Source: Bacteroidota bacterium (GTDB lineage: Bacteria > Bacteroidota > Bacteroidia > AKYH767-A > 2013-40CM-41-45). From it: 44,939 nt of DNA. The translations under genes and the position numbers were made by a program. Below, in pieces: positions 26,910 through 35,052 of this stretch. Within the stretch, counting starts at the first letter, position 1; each line of letters begins with the position of its first letter. Location of the stretch: positions 14,819 to 59,757 of the forward strand of contig JAPLDA010000086.1 in assembly GCA_026391945.1 (NCBI GenBank). Direction: 5' to 3'. A model generated the notes under the pieces. That model saw only the letters and a program-made list of their open reading frames with translations. It ran no database searches and had not been told where the DNA came from.

Positions 26910-28139
26910 ATGAAGAAAATAATTTCATTGGAAAAAATCGCTTTGATTGTTTTTTTGTTCGTTACCTTGAATGGATATGGACAAAATTTTAATGTACAAA
27001 GCGCGGCGGATTCTTATAAAGACCTTCAATTCACAAAGACCAATCGTTTGAAAGATCTGAGTGATGCAAAAAGGTACATTGACCTGGCTTATGCGAATGA
27101 GCAAACCTCGAATGATCCGAAGATGTGGATTTACCGTGGTAAAATTTATCTTGAAATCGACAGGGATACAAACGAAGTGATCAGGAATCTGGATCCGGAT
27201 GCGATTGAAAAATCAGGAACCAGTTTTATCAATTGTGAAAAAACAGATACGAAGAAGAATTATTCGGAAGACTGTAATAACCTGATATGGGTTTCCGGTA
27301 TCCGGTTATTCAATAAGGCTGTAGCTGGATTGAATAAAGGTGAATTCGAAAAGGCGACACGGTATTTTAATCTCGCCATGGAAATCATTCCGTTTGATAA
27401 GGATAACAACCTGAAGAGGAATACGATTACCCCGGATCTCATCACGTATAATCTGGCAAAAACTGCCATCAAGTCGAAAGATCATGAAAAAGCAAAAAGC
27501 TATTTGCAAAAGCTGATTGATTCAAAGTACAACGACCCGATGATTTATATCTATATGGACAGGGCATGTCTCGAACAAAAGGATACAGCCAAAGCGCTGA
27601 CGTACATTGACCAGGGGAGAAAAGTTTTTGAAGAAAATCCGACTCTGTTGAACGAAGAAATCAGGATTTACAGCCTGCAGGGAAAATTCGATATCCTGAT
27701 CAGCAAATTCACAGATGCGATTGCTATTGACGATACGAGAGAGATGTTGTATTACAACCGGGGACTTTTGTATGAAAATCAAAAGGATGACCAGCATGCC
27801 CAGGCAGATTTTATGAAGGCTATTGAACTAAAACCCGATTATTTTGATGCGAATTATGCACTTGGAACGTTACTTTTTAACCAGGCAGCCGATATGGCCA
27901 ATACAGCCAATACCATAAAGAGCAACGATGAATTTGACAAGGCTAAGAAAAAATATGAACTGAGATTTAAGGAAGCAGAGCCATACCTTGAAAAATCCCT
28001 GGAACTTAATCTGAGAAAGACTGATGAGGAAAAAGGGGTTTATAAATCAAATCTGAATTCGTTGAAGCAACTGTATGTGAGGTTAGGAGAGATGGAAAAA
28101 TCGAATAAGATGAAAGCTGCGCTCCAGGAATTAAACTAG
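26910..28139 (+). CDS. Exported TPR protein, paralogue 2
   Basis: From the ATG at 26910 the protein has 409 residues. A signal peptide (IALIVFLFVTLNGYGQ) is followed by TPR motifs such as FEKATRYFNLAMEIIPFD, KAKSYLQKLIDSKYND and HAQADFMKAIELKPDY. The last third matches the protein at 22626 (AADMANTANTIKSNDEF and LNSLKQLYVR), including the unusual extra loop of charged residues between the final repeats. An ATG at 26877 would add eleven residues in front of the signal peptide and is less likely. It lies 36 bases behind the M16 gene, and a good terminator follows at 28161. Confidence 0.82.
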   Translation: MKKIISLEKIALIVFLFVTLNGYGQNFNVQSAADSYKDLQFTKTNRLKDLSDAKRYIDLAYANEQTSNDPKMWIYRGKIYLEIDRDTNEVIRNLDPDAIEKSGTSFINCEKTDTKKNYSEDCNNLIWVSGIRLFNKAVAGLNKGEFEKATRYFNLAMEIIPFDKDNNLKRNTITPDLITYNLAKTAIKSKDHEKAKSYLQKLIDSKYNDPMIYIYMDRACLEQKDTAKALTYIDQGRKVFEENPTLLNEEIRIYSLQGKFDILISKFTDAIAIDDTREMLYYNRGLLYENQKDDQHAQADFMKAIELKPDYFDANYALGTLLFNQAADMANTANTIKSNDEFDKAKKKYELRFKEAEPYLEKSLELNLRKTDEEKGVYKSNLNSLKQLYVRLGEMEKSNKMKAALQELN

Positions 28140-28160
28140 GAAGTCAGGATGACCAATTGA

Positions 28161-28192
28161 GCAAATGGGAGCTAAGAACTCCCATTGCTTTT
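28161..28192 (+). terminator. Intrinsic terminator after the M16-TPR unit
   Basis: The arms GCAAATGGGAG and CTCCCATTGC (one bulged A, 28161-28188) pair around a seven-base loop and are followed by four T. It ends the M16-TPR2 transcript. Confidence 0.75.
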
Positions 28193-28333
28193 AAATGTTA
28201 TATTTAACATAATATTAATTATAGGACATTGGATAGCCCGTGTTTATTGAGGTTCAGCGGTACGATTGTACTTGCCGACAACTTATTAGATGCCATTGGC
28301 CAAGAAACCTTCCGCCCTGGAACAACTGTCCGC

Positions 28334-28341
28334 TATTTTTG
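28334..28341 (+). promoter_or_regulatory. Possible -7 box of the glucosaminidase gene
   Basis: TATTTTTG matches TAnnTTTG, about 58 bases before the ATG at 28400. No -33 element is evident. The rest of the 260-bp gap (28140-28399) holds the terminator above and no other feature I can support. Confidence 0.35.
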
Positions 28342-28399
28342 ATTTCACACTGACACACAGCCATGACTACCAAACGCACTGGTACAAAAAAACAAAACA

Positions 28400-29053
28400 A
28401 TGAAATCAAGCTGTTGTCATACAGAACTTATTTACACGGAAAAAGATCAGAACATTTGCCTGAACGAATCCTGTGAAAATTATTTGGCGCCGGTTGCCTT
28501 CACATACACTCCCCGGTTTTGGAATAACCTGTTTGCCTTCTTCTTCTTCGTATTTATCTTCCTGTTCACTTTCAACGATTACAGTTATAACAAAAACGCT
28601 ATAACAGATTCGGCTGATGCCTTGTTGAAAATTCAACAATGTGAACCACTTACGAATGATAACCTGAAGTTCGAGTTAAAAAAACTTGAGATAATCTGCC
28701 GGGATGAAGTTTTTGCCCAGTTCCAGATTGAGTCCGGTCATTTAAGCTCTTTTCTGCTCCTGAGAACGAATAATTTATGTGGTATGAGGTACCCGTTTCG
28801 CAGGTCAACTGCAGCCATCGGAATCTTTCTTCCTGATATGGATACCATCATAAAAGGAAACCAGAAAGCGCTGCTCAAGTACAGCCGGCAGAACAATTAT
28901 GCTGTGTATGCTTCCTGGCAGGACTGCCTGAAAGATTACAAACTATGGCAGGACGAATGTTTCAGGCTGAAGGAAAGATACCTTTCATTTCTTGGAAACA
29001 ACTACGCCGAAGATACCGGTTATGTCAAAAAAATTAAGCAGGTAAAAAAATAG
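28400..29053 (+). CDS. Membrane-anchored glucosaminidase with N-terminal Cys cluster
   Basis: A 217-residue protein in three parts. Residues 1-30 hold four Cys (CCHTELIYTEKDQNICLNES, then CENYL), resembling a small zinc ribbon. Residues about 43-60 (LFAFFFFVFIFLFTF) form one membrane helix. The outer part (about 95-210) resembles GH73/FlgJ-type N-acetylglucosaminidase domains: AQFQIESGHLSS (Glu as likely catalytic acid), NNLCGMRYP, the AVYASWQDCLKDYKLWQ segment, and the final ...FLGNNYAEDTGYVKKIKQ. It should cut glycan strands of peptidoglycan from the periplasmic side, with the Cys cluster in the cytoplasm. This topology is inference. Its stop abuts the stop of the convergent YkgJ-like gene with no spacer. 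Confidence 0.75.
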   Translation: MKSSCCHTELIYTEKDQNICLNESCENYLAPVAFTYTPRFWNNLFAFFFFVFIFLFTFNDYSYNKNAITDSADALLKIQQCEPLTNDNLKFELKKLEIICRDEVFAQFQIESGHLSSFLLLRTNNLCGMRYPFRRSTAAIGIFLPDMDTIIKGNQKALLKYSRQNNYAVYASWQDCLKDYKLWQDECFRLKERYLSFLGNNYAEDTGYVKKIKQVKK

Positions 29054-29557
29054 TCAGGATTTCTTTTCCATCACCACCTCATTCAACCTTTCGACAATGT
29101 GGTATGTGATCGGACAGTATTCCAGGTTCTGAATATGAATGTCGCGCTGGTAAACAAAATCTTTTCGCTGAGTATGTGGATACAAGCGGCAATCAGCCGG
29201 GCGAATAGCATAAATGGTGCAGCGGTTGCTCTTGTCGAGAAAATGACAGGGAGTTTTCTGATGAACGATGTCCTTGTTTTCATCCACCACTAAATACTTT
29301 TTCCAGTACTCCTTTTCAGTCATCCCGACATGTTCCGCCACCCGTTTTACATCCGCTTTGGTGTAAGTCGGCGTCATCGTTTTACAGCAGTTGGCGCACT
29401 GTCCGCAATCTATATCCCTGTAAGCTTCCTTATGAAACCGACCGACTTTTGAGATAAGTCCATTCACTTTTCTCCTTGGTAAACCCTTCATGAAAGTCGT
29501 ATACTTTTTCAGGTTCTTTTTCATTTCCCGTTTAAATTGCTGCAATGGCTTATACAT
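29054..29557 (-). CDS. YkgJ-family cysteine-cluster protein
   Basis: A 167-residue protein with the diagnostic CxxCxxCC motif (DCGQCANCCK, about 51-60) and further Cys in TPCHFLDKSNRCTIYAIRPADC, followed by RLYPHTQ. This is the YkgJ / UPF0153 family, which is thought to bind zinc or an iron-sulfur cluster; the biochemical role is unknown. The basic N-terminus (KREMKKNLKKYTTFMKGLPRRK) has no signal, so the protein is cytosolic. ATGs at 29557 and 29524 are possible; I keep the first because residues before the second still look coding. A -7 box (29598-29605, minus strand) lies upstream. Confidence 0.8.
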   Translation of the reverse strand: MYKPLQQFKREMKKNLKKYTTFMKGLPRRKVNGLISKVGRFHKEAYRDIDCGQCANCCKTMTPTYTKADVKRVAEHVGMTEKEYWKKYLVVDENKDIVHQKTPCHFLDKSNRCTIYAIRPADCRLYPHTQRKDFVYQRDIHIQNLEYCPITYHIVERLNEVVMEKKS

Positions 29558-29597
29558 AATATTTTTTTAGTGTTTAAAGTTTATCATTGATTAACTG

Positions 29598-29605
29598 CAA
29601 ATATA
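29598..29605 (-). promoter_or_regulatory. -7 promoter box of the YkgJ-like gene
   Basis: The minus strand reads TATATTTG, an exact TAnnTTTG match, 40 bases before the ATG at 29557 and just past the stop of the DUF5686 gene. It suggests the YkgJ-like gene has its own promoter beside the larger minus-strand operon. Confidence 0.45.
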
Positions 29606-29620
29606 CCAGTACCTGTGAAA

Positions 29621-32080
29621 TCAGAAAATTCCTTTCATGCCTAAAACAAATCCAGTGGCCGCATGCCTGCCATTGGTAAAGGATGTCACGAAATCAATTC
29701 TGAAAAAATTGAGTTTCTCTATTCCGATCGCGAGCTCAACATAATTTTTCAGCTGCCCAGTATGTAAGTAATGAATGCCTGCCACTTCATTCAGTTTCAA
29801 TTTCCGGATGACAGGAATTTTGTTGAGTATCAATCCGCCCAGTTCCTGTTCACCGTGCGCTTCAGTATAAAAATTGGTTGTTGAATACTGATAGTAGTTC
29901 AACAGCTTAAAGCCATTAAGCCGGAATGCTGAAAGAATGGTCTGGTTGCCGTTGAAATGATGCATATCCATGAAATAGAAACTCTTTTCATTCAGGAATT
30001 TGCCGGCAGCGATGTGAAAATGAAACGTCCCGATCAGCCCTAATTTTATCCTGTCAGCAACACTGGCAGAGATAAGATCATAATCCACATCGCTGCCGGC
30101 AATGTCTTTCATTCCCTTTCGATATTGAATTCCAAGTGTGGGGTATTTACTGCCGGAGATGAATTTTCCTTCAGGCCTTGTCATGAATTGTTGTTTTATC
30201 CGGATCCTGGCATTCACATCCAGCGATAACGATTGATTTCTTTTAAAATGAAAATTGTCAGTTGCCGGATTCAAGGGATCATTGGAAGTATATTCATGAC
30301 CGGGTACATGAAAGATCGAATAACCGGATGTATTGACCAATGGCAATCGGTCGGCGTATTCAGCATATAATTCCAAACTGAAACCATTGAAAAGTTCCGA
30401 CTGCCGTTGAAAAGATGCAAATCTTTTTTCATAAATTTTCATGAAATTTTCCTCTGATACCAGGCTGTAAACTGTGTTGATCAACTCGCTGATTGGTTTC
30501 TGATTGTTGAACTGAATGACTTCTGTTCCTGCCGAAACAGTATAGGAAGCCAGCCTGGAAGGATCATATCTTTTATGATAATAAAAATAAGCATTGAAGT
30601 GACTGTTCGAAAAACCATACCTGAGTAATGTCCCGAATGTTATTCCTCTCCATGGATCATCTTTAAAGCGTTTTGAATGGCTGACATCCATTCCAGCCGT
30701 TAAACCTTCCACGGTATTAAACTGCAGATGCCTGGTTAGTGGTGAGAATGAAAAAGATTCATGAGAATAACTCTTATTGTACGTGTAGCCTCCGATCAGC
30801 AGGTCACTCAGCGAGAATTTGTTACTTTTCCTGTCTACCGAATCCCGGTACGATCTTGATTCATGAATTTTAACGGTGCTGTCACGTTTGCTGTAATCTC
30901 TTGTTTCTTCTGAAATCAACGGCACCGGTCTCATCTTTTCCCAATAGGCAGAATCTTTTTTATTGGCTTCCTTTTCGATTTTCATCACCTCTCCGTTAAA
31001 AAAATGAGGAATAAAATCCGGGTGAATATTGTAATGGTTGTTGATTCCAAGCACCACTCCCCTGCCGTGAAAACCAAAAAAACTGAAAACAAAACTCAGC
31101 TGATTGGAAAAATTCATCCATATATTTTTTTCAACCGGGACAAACGACTGGTGAATGCGGAGGGTATCGAGGAATTCAACCTGTTGTTTCTTTGTTACGA
31201 ACAAATCGGTGCTGTGTATTCTCCATGAATCATCGAGAATATAAATATCGCCCTGGAAAACCGGATCGTTCATGCGTCTTGGAACTACATGAATCTTATT
31301 TACCGTTTCTCCGTTCTCCATAAAAGTTCCCTCCAGCGTAAACCGGTAATAGAAAAAAGCAGACGGTGCAAGCGGGGAAATGAATCCGCGTTTGCTCACG
31401 CCGTTGATGTCCACCAGGTTTTCATAAAAATTGAAGAGGACATCGGTAGCCTGGTTAAAACTGAAAGCGCGGTTGTTGCCGCTCACCTTAGAGGACACCA
31501 TGACTTCCTTATACTGATCCGGTTGTTTAAAATACAATTTTGAAACTGATTCACTGAGGTAAACAATTCCTGTTGATGAATCCAGTATTTCAGAAAGGTC
31601 CACATCCTGTCCAAGAATTTTTTTCGGATAGGATGTAATCCGTTGTGTCGATTTTACATAGGCATCACAGGAATAACTCTTCACCTGCTCCAGGTAATAC
31701 TTTCTTTTCTTCTGCGCTTTCCTGATGATATCATAAGCAGGATCTTCTGATGAGGCGCTTACTTTCACTTCTTTCAACAGATAAGATTCAGGGAACAACT
31801 GTACATTCATTCCCAATGAAGTTCCCGGAAGAATAATCCTTTCTGTCCGCTGGCGGTATCCGATCATCCGGAAAACGAGGTTGTATTCCCCTGGTTCCAG
31901 GTCAATGCTGTAGTTCCCATCCACATTAGCGGTTGTTCCGGTTGAAGTTCCCTGGATGAAGACATTTACAAAAGGAAGCGGCTGATTTTTTTCATCCGTA
32001 ATATTCCCATGCACATTCGCCGAAAAACACGGTAGAAAATATCCGGAGAAAAATAAAACCAGCAGCAGCGCCTTTTTCAT
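29621..32080 (-). CDS. DUF5686 outer-membrane protein with carboxypeptidase-regulatory-like domain
   Basis: A protein of 819 residues from the ATG at 32080. A signal peptide (KKALLLVLFFSGYFLPCFS) precedes a carboxypeptidase-regulatory-like beta-sandwich (GNITDEKNQPLPFVNVFIQG to about residue 100). The DUF5686 region then begins at DPAYDIIRKAQKKRKYYLEQ. Many amphipathic beta strands towards the C-terminus suggest an outer-membrane barrel, as in SusC/TonB-receptor-like proteins but without a plug. Role unknown; substrate import or surface-glycan handling are guesses. Its ATG overlaps the TGA of the GT4 gene in a four-base ATGA, so it is translationally coupled. The ORF extends 17 codons further upstream inside the GT4 gene; those residues precede the signal peptide. 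Confidence 0.85.
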   Translation of the reverse strand: MKKALLLVLFFSGYFLPCFSANVHGNITDEKNQPLPFVNVFIQGTSTGTTANVDGNYSIDLEPGEYNLVFRMIGYRQRTERIILPGTSLGMNVQLFPESYLLKEVKVSASSEDPAYDIIRKAQKKRKYYLEQVKSYSCDAYVKSTQRITSYPKKILGQDVDLSEILDSSTGIVYLSESVSKLYFKQPDQYKEVMVSSKVSGNNRAFSFNQATDVLFNFYENLVDINGVSKRGFISPLAPSAFFYYRFTLEGTFMENGETVNKIHVVPRRMNDPVFQGDIYILDDSWRIHSTDLFVTKKQQVEFLDTLRIHQSFVPVEKNIWMNFSNQLSFVFSFFGFHGRGVVLGINNHYNIHPDFIPHFFNGEVMKIEKEANKKDSAYWEKMRPVPLISEETRDYSKRDSTVKIHESRSYRDSVDRKSNKFSLSDLLIGGYTYNKSYSHESFSFSPLTRHLQFNTVEGLTAGMDVSHSKRFKDDPWRGITFGTLLRYGFSNSHFNAYFYYHKRYDPSRLASYTVSAGTEVIQFNNQKPISELINTVYSLVSEENFMKIYEKRFASFQRQSELFNGFSLELYAEYADRLPLVNTSGYSIFHVPGHEYTSNDPLNPATDNFHFKRNQSLSLDVNARIRIKQQFMTRPEGKFISGSKYPTLGIQYRKGMKDIAGSDVDYDLISASVADRIKLGLIGTFHFHIAAGKFLNEKSFYFMDMHHFNGNQTILSAFRLNGFKLLNYYQYSTTNFYTEAHGEQELGGLILNKIPVIRKLKLNEVAGIHYLHTGQLKNYVELAIGIEKLNFFRIDFVTSFTNGRHAATGFVLGMKGIF

Positions 32081-33216
32081 TTCTGTAAATCCTGAAAAAG
32101 TTTTTGCACACCACCAACAAAGCTTTCCCATGTAAATTTAATCTTGTCTTCGCTCACATTTTTTGAAAACTCTTCTTCCCTCCTGTTCTCATAAAAATCA
32201 AGAATGGCGGAAGCAATGGCCCGGGGATCTTTCGGTGTTACATACCCGACTCTTTGGTGAGGAACTATTTCCGACAAACCACCAACATCCGTTACGAGCA
32301 TGGGTTTTTCAAAATGATAGGCAATTTGCGTGATGCCGCTTTGCGTGGCGCTTTTATAAGGCTGAACAACCAAATCAGAAGCACAAAAATAATTCTTCAC
32401 TTCCTCTTTTGGAATATAGGAGGTGCGGAGAATGACATGTTCACCGAGATCATGTTGCTGAATATATTGAAGGTACTTCGACGAATCTTCATAAAATTCC
32501 CCGGCAACAATCAGTTTGAGATTTAATTTTCTCAACCGAAAATCTGAAAATGCTTCGAGGAGCAAGTCAAGTCCTTTGTAATCCCTGATGAATCCGAAAA
32601 ACAAAATGTAATTTTCACCGGCATCCAGGTTCAATTTTCTTTTTGCTTCCTCTTTGGAAATTTTTTCTCCGAAAATGGAATACACCGGATGCGGGCTGAA
32701 CAAGGTATGCGTTGAATCAGTAAATGATTTCAAATCTTCGAGTACTGAATTTGACATAGCCACAAAAGCATCGCATTGCTTAAAAAAAAATCCGGTCAGT
32801 TGCCGGTCGCCCGGTCTTTTTTCGTGAGGGATGACATTGTCGGTGATGGCGATCACTTTGATGTGGGTATTCTTCTTCACCAGTTTTGCAATCATTCCCA
32901 AGGCAGGAGCCATGAAAGGAAGCCAGTACCGGATGATCACATAATCGGGATTCATTGCTTTGATTTTTTTTGCCGTCCTGTACCATGAAAACGGATTCAC
33001 TGAACTGATCAATGATTCAACCTCAAAATCAGTTGGGGCTGATCCCTCAGTGAATTGTGATTTTCCAGGGAAAAGAAAAGACGGGTACTGAAAATAGAAG
33101 GAGATGATGGATGAGGAAATCCCACTCTTGTTAAATGCGATGCAAAGTGCTTCATTAAAGTCAGCGATGCCGCCCCTTAATGGAAAAGCCGGACCGATGA
33201 TGATATTTTTTTTCAT
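32077..33216 (-). CDS. Glycosyltransferase family 4 protein
   Basis: A 379-residue GT-B glycosyltransferase. The N-terminal Rossmann domain starts with the sugar-acceptor loop RGGIADFNEALC. The C-terminal domain has GFIRDYKGLDLLLEAF, the nucleotide-binding SDLVVQPYKSATQSG, and KPMLVTDVGGLSEIV, the usual donor-binding Glu region of GT4. It should transfer a sugar from a nucleotide donor to a lipid or glycan; the sugar cannot be told. No membrane helix is evident. It lies 18 bases behind the GT2 gene and overlaps the DUF5686 gene by four bases, so it is part of one operon. Confidence 0.88.
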   Translation of the reverse strand: MKKNIIIGPAFPLRGGIADFNEALCIAFNKSGISSSIISFYFQYPSFLFPGKSQFTEGSAPTDFEVESLISSVNPFSWYRTAKKIKAMNPDYVIIRYWLPFMAPALGMIAKLVKKNTHIKVIAITDNVIPHEKRPGDRQLTGFFFKQCDAFVAMSNSVLEDLKSFTDSTHTLFSPHPVYSIFGEKISKEEAKRKLNLDAGENYILFFGFIRDYKGLDLLLEAFSDFRLRKLNLKLIVAGEFYEDSSKYLQYIQQHDLGEHVILRTSYIPKEEVKNYFCASDLVVQPYKSATQSGITQIAYHFEKPMLVTDVGGLSEIVPHQRVGYVTPKDPRAIASAILDFYENRREEEFSKNVSEDKIKFTWESFVGGVQKLFQDLQK

Positions 33217-33234
33217 CCGCTAATCGGCCAACAG

Positions 33235-34188
33235 CTAATTAATTGTTTTATCAACCTGGTATTGATTCCTGTCGTGAGATGCACGTGAAATCATTTCGCC
33301 CAGGAAGCCGGCAAGAAACAACATGGAACCGATGATCATGCAGGTGAGTGAAATATAAAACGAAGGGCGCTGCGTCAGCATACGCGCTGGAATTCCATGG
33401 TACACAGAAAGTAGTTTGTTGATGCCGAGGTATGCTGCCGAAAAAAATCCGACGAAAAACATGAGTGTTCCCAGCAACCCGAAAAGATGCATGGGCCTTT
33501 TTCCAAAACGGGAAACAAAAGTGATGGAAAGTAAATCAAGAAATCCGTTGATGAATCTTTCAAGACCAAACTTGGTGATGCCGTATTTCCTGGCCCGGTG
33601 TTCAACGACCTTCTCCTCTATCCTGTCGAAGCCCGCCCATTTTGCAATGACAGGAATGTAACGGTGCATCTCTCCATACACTTCAATGCTTTTTACCACT
33701 TCCTTCCGGTAAGCTTTCAAACCGCAATTGAAGTCGTGAAGATTATTGATCCCCGACATTTTCCTGGTCGTCCAGTTAAAGAATTTACTCGGAATTGTTT
33801 TTGAAATTGGGTCATGCCTTTTTTTCTTCCAGCCAGAAACGAGATCGAGTCTGTCTTCTTTGATCATTTTATACAGGGAAGGAATTTCATCGGGACTGTC
33901 CTGCAAGTCGGCATCCATCGTAATGATTACATCTCCTTTTGTAGCGGCAAAACCCTGGTTGAGCGCAGCACTCTTACCATAATTCCGGCGGAATTTAATT
34001 CCCCGGATGTGACTGTTTGAAGAAGCAATTTTCTCAATGACGCTCCAGGATGAATCTTTGCTTCCATCATCAACCAAAATTATTTCATACGAAAAATGAT
34101 GATCGTTCATGACACGAACAATCCAACTGCACAATTCCGGCAGGGATTCTTCTTCGTTATACAATGGAACTAATACTGAAATATCCAC
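33235..34188 (-). CDS. Glycosyltransferase family 2, DPM1/ArnC-like with two C-terminal membrane helices
   Basis: A 317-residue polyprenyl-phosphate sugar transferase. The GT-A domain shows VPLYNEEESLPEL, VDDGSKDSS (nucleotide-binding Asp pair), the DxD-like MDADLQDSPDEIP, and the NCGLKAYRKEVV and KWAGF segments. Two hydrophobic helices (about 236-262 and 280-305) anchor it. This layout is shared by dolichol-phosphate mannose synthase, ArnC and GtrB-type enzymes that load a sugar on undecaprenyl phosphate at the inner membrane. Specificity is unknown. It follows the DUF4199 gene by 24 bases and precedes GT4 by 18. The GT87-like enzyme at 39367 could use its lipid-linked product, but this is speculation. 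Confidence 0.88.
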   Translation of the reverse strand: MDISVLVPLYNEEESLPELCSWIVRVMNDHHFSYEIILVDDGSKDSSWSVIEKIASSNSHIRGIKFRRNYGKSAALNQGFAATKGDVIITMDADLQDSPDEIPSLYKMIKEDRLDLVSGWKKKRHDPISKTIPSKFFNWTTRKMSGINNLHDFNCGLKAYRKEVVKSIEVYGEMHRYIPVIAKWAGFDRIEEKVVEHRARKYGITKFGLERFINGFLDLLSITFVSRFGKRPMHLFGLLGTLMFFVGFFSAAYLGINKLLSVYHGIPARMLTQRPSFYISLTCMIIGSMLFLAGFLGEMISRASHDRNQYQVDKTIN

Positions 34189-34212
34189 CTTATCATTCCT
34201 GTTTCGAAAGTG

Positions 34213-34752
34213 TTAACTATCCAACGGCCTGCTATCAAAAGGAGTCGCTTCTTTTTTCATAAATACGGATACGATCAATGAAAAAACCATCGCTACGAAA
34301 GCGCTGCCAAGGACAGAAAACAGGAACAGGAAAACCGGTGACATGAGTTTCCTTGTCCAGCTTAAGCCCATCTGAATCTGGTCCTCCGGCATCCCTTTAT
34401 CAATCAATTGTTGCTGCGAGGCCTCCAGTATTTTTTGAACAAGTCCGGGATCGATCACAGTAAACAGCAGCACCGTATATATACCGGTGATGAATCCGCC
34501 AAATACACCTATCAATACTCCTGTTCCCAATGATTTTCCGTAGGAAATGAACCCACCCAAATCCTGGTCACGATAACTTTTGACTCCGAAAATAATAAAG
34601 AGGATCAAAAGAATATAATTAAGATACTGAGGTATTTTTGATTGGAAATCAACGCCGATGAAGAAAAAAATCAGACCAATAACCGATGCCGAAAGTCCAT
34701 ACATGGCTCCGAAAGTCATGGCGACTTTCATTTGAGTTCTTTTATTTTCCAT
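34213..34752 (-). CDS. DUF4199 membrane protein
   Basis: A 179-residue inner-membrane protein with four predicted helices: SASVIGLIFFFIG, YILLILFIIFGV, LIGVFGGFITGIYTVLLFTV and FLFLFSVLGSAFVAMVFSLI. A polar loop (LVQKILEASQQQLIDKGMPEDQIQMG) separates helices 3 and 4. This spacing, with SYGKSLGTGVLIG, matches DUF4199, a family often found upstream of a GT2 gene in Bacteroidota. Function is unknown, perhaps a helper of the polyprenyl-phosphate glycosyltransferase. It is the first gene of the minus-strand operon and has a strong promoter at 34778-34808. Confidence 0.85.
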   Translation of the reverse strand: MENKRTQMKVAMTFGAMYGLSASVIGLIFFFIGVDFQSKIPQYLNYILLILFIIFGVKSYRDQDLGGFISYGKSLGTGVLIGVFGGFITGIYTVLLFTVIDPGLVQKILEASQQQLIDKGMPEDQIQMGLSWTRKLMSPVFLFLFSVLGSAFVAMVFSLIVSVFMKKEATPFDSRPLDS

Positions 34753-34777
34753 TGGATATTTTTTTATGTGATAGATG

Positions 34778-34808
34778 CAAACCTACATGAATTCCTGAAA
34801 TACACAAA
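34778..34808 (-). promoter_or_regulatory. -33/-7 promoter of the DUF4199-GT2-GT4-DUF5686 operon
   Basis: On the minus strand TTTG (34805-34808) is followed after 19 bases by TAGGTTTG (34778-34785), the complete Bacteroidota promoter layout. It is the best promoter match in the window. The -7 box lies 25 bases before the DUF4199 ATG. Confidence 0.65.
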
Positions 34809-34920
34809 AGATTAAATGAAACCTAAACACTGTTTTTGTCAACATCGATTTTGAACAAGCAACCCGGCAATCAGCAGTTTAAAAAAATAAAAAAGTTCAT
34901 GGTGATAACATGGTATTCAT

Positions 34921-34928
34921 TACCTTCG
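34921..34928 (+). promoter_or_regulatory. Possible -7 box of the SRP RNA gene
   Basis: TACCTTCG differs from TAnnTTTG by one base and ends four bases before the outer stem of the SRP RNA, the right distance for its first nucleotide. Confidence 0.4.
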
Positions 34929-34932
34929 CCCC

Positions 34933-35027
34933 GGGTAAGTCCCATACGACCAGCTCCTGCGAACCTCCCCAGGGCAGGAATGCAGCAAGGATAAGCGGTT
35001 GAGCGGTGCGATATGGTGTGCTTACCC
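34933..35027 (+). ncRNA. ffs: Signal recognition particle RNA, small bacterial type
   Basis: The segment folds as a single long hairpin of about 95 bases. The outer stem pairs GGGTAAG (34933-34939) with CTTACCC (35021-35027). The inner part contains the SRP hallmark: a GCA/TGC stem (34974-34983) closing a GGAA tetraloop, followed by AGCAAGG, as in the Ffh-binding domain. The body with CAGCTCCTGCGAACCTCCCC and AAGCGGTTGAGCGGTGCGAT is the form I know from Bacteroidota SRP RNAs. The 3' stem runs into ATTTTTTATTT (35028-35038), which serves as a terminator. With Ffh it targets membrane proteins to the translocon. No protein gene overlaps it. Confidence 0.9.
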
Positions 35028-35052
35028 ATTTTTTATTTCCGGGATTTAATTT

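Noticed and set aside
32081-32131. 17-codon upstream extension of the DUF5686 protein
   Set aside because: It lies inside the GT4 gene and places residues before a normal signal peptide. The ATGA overlap start is more plausible.
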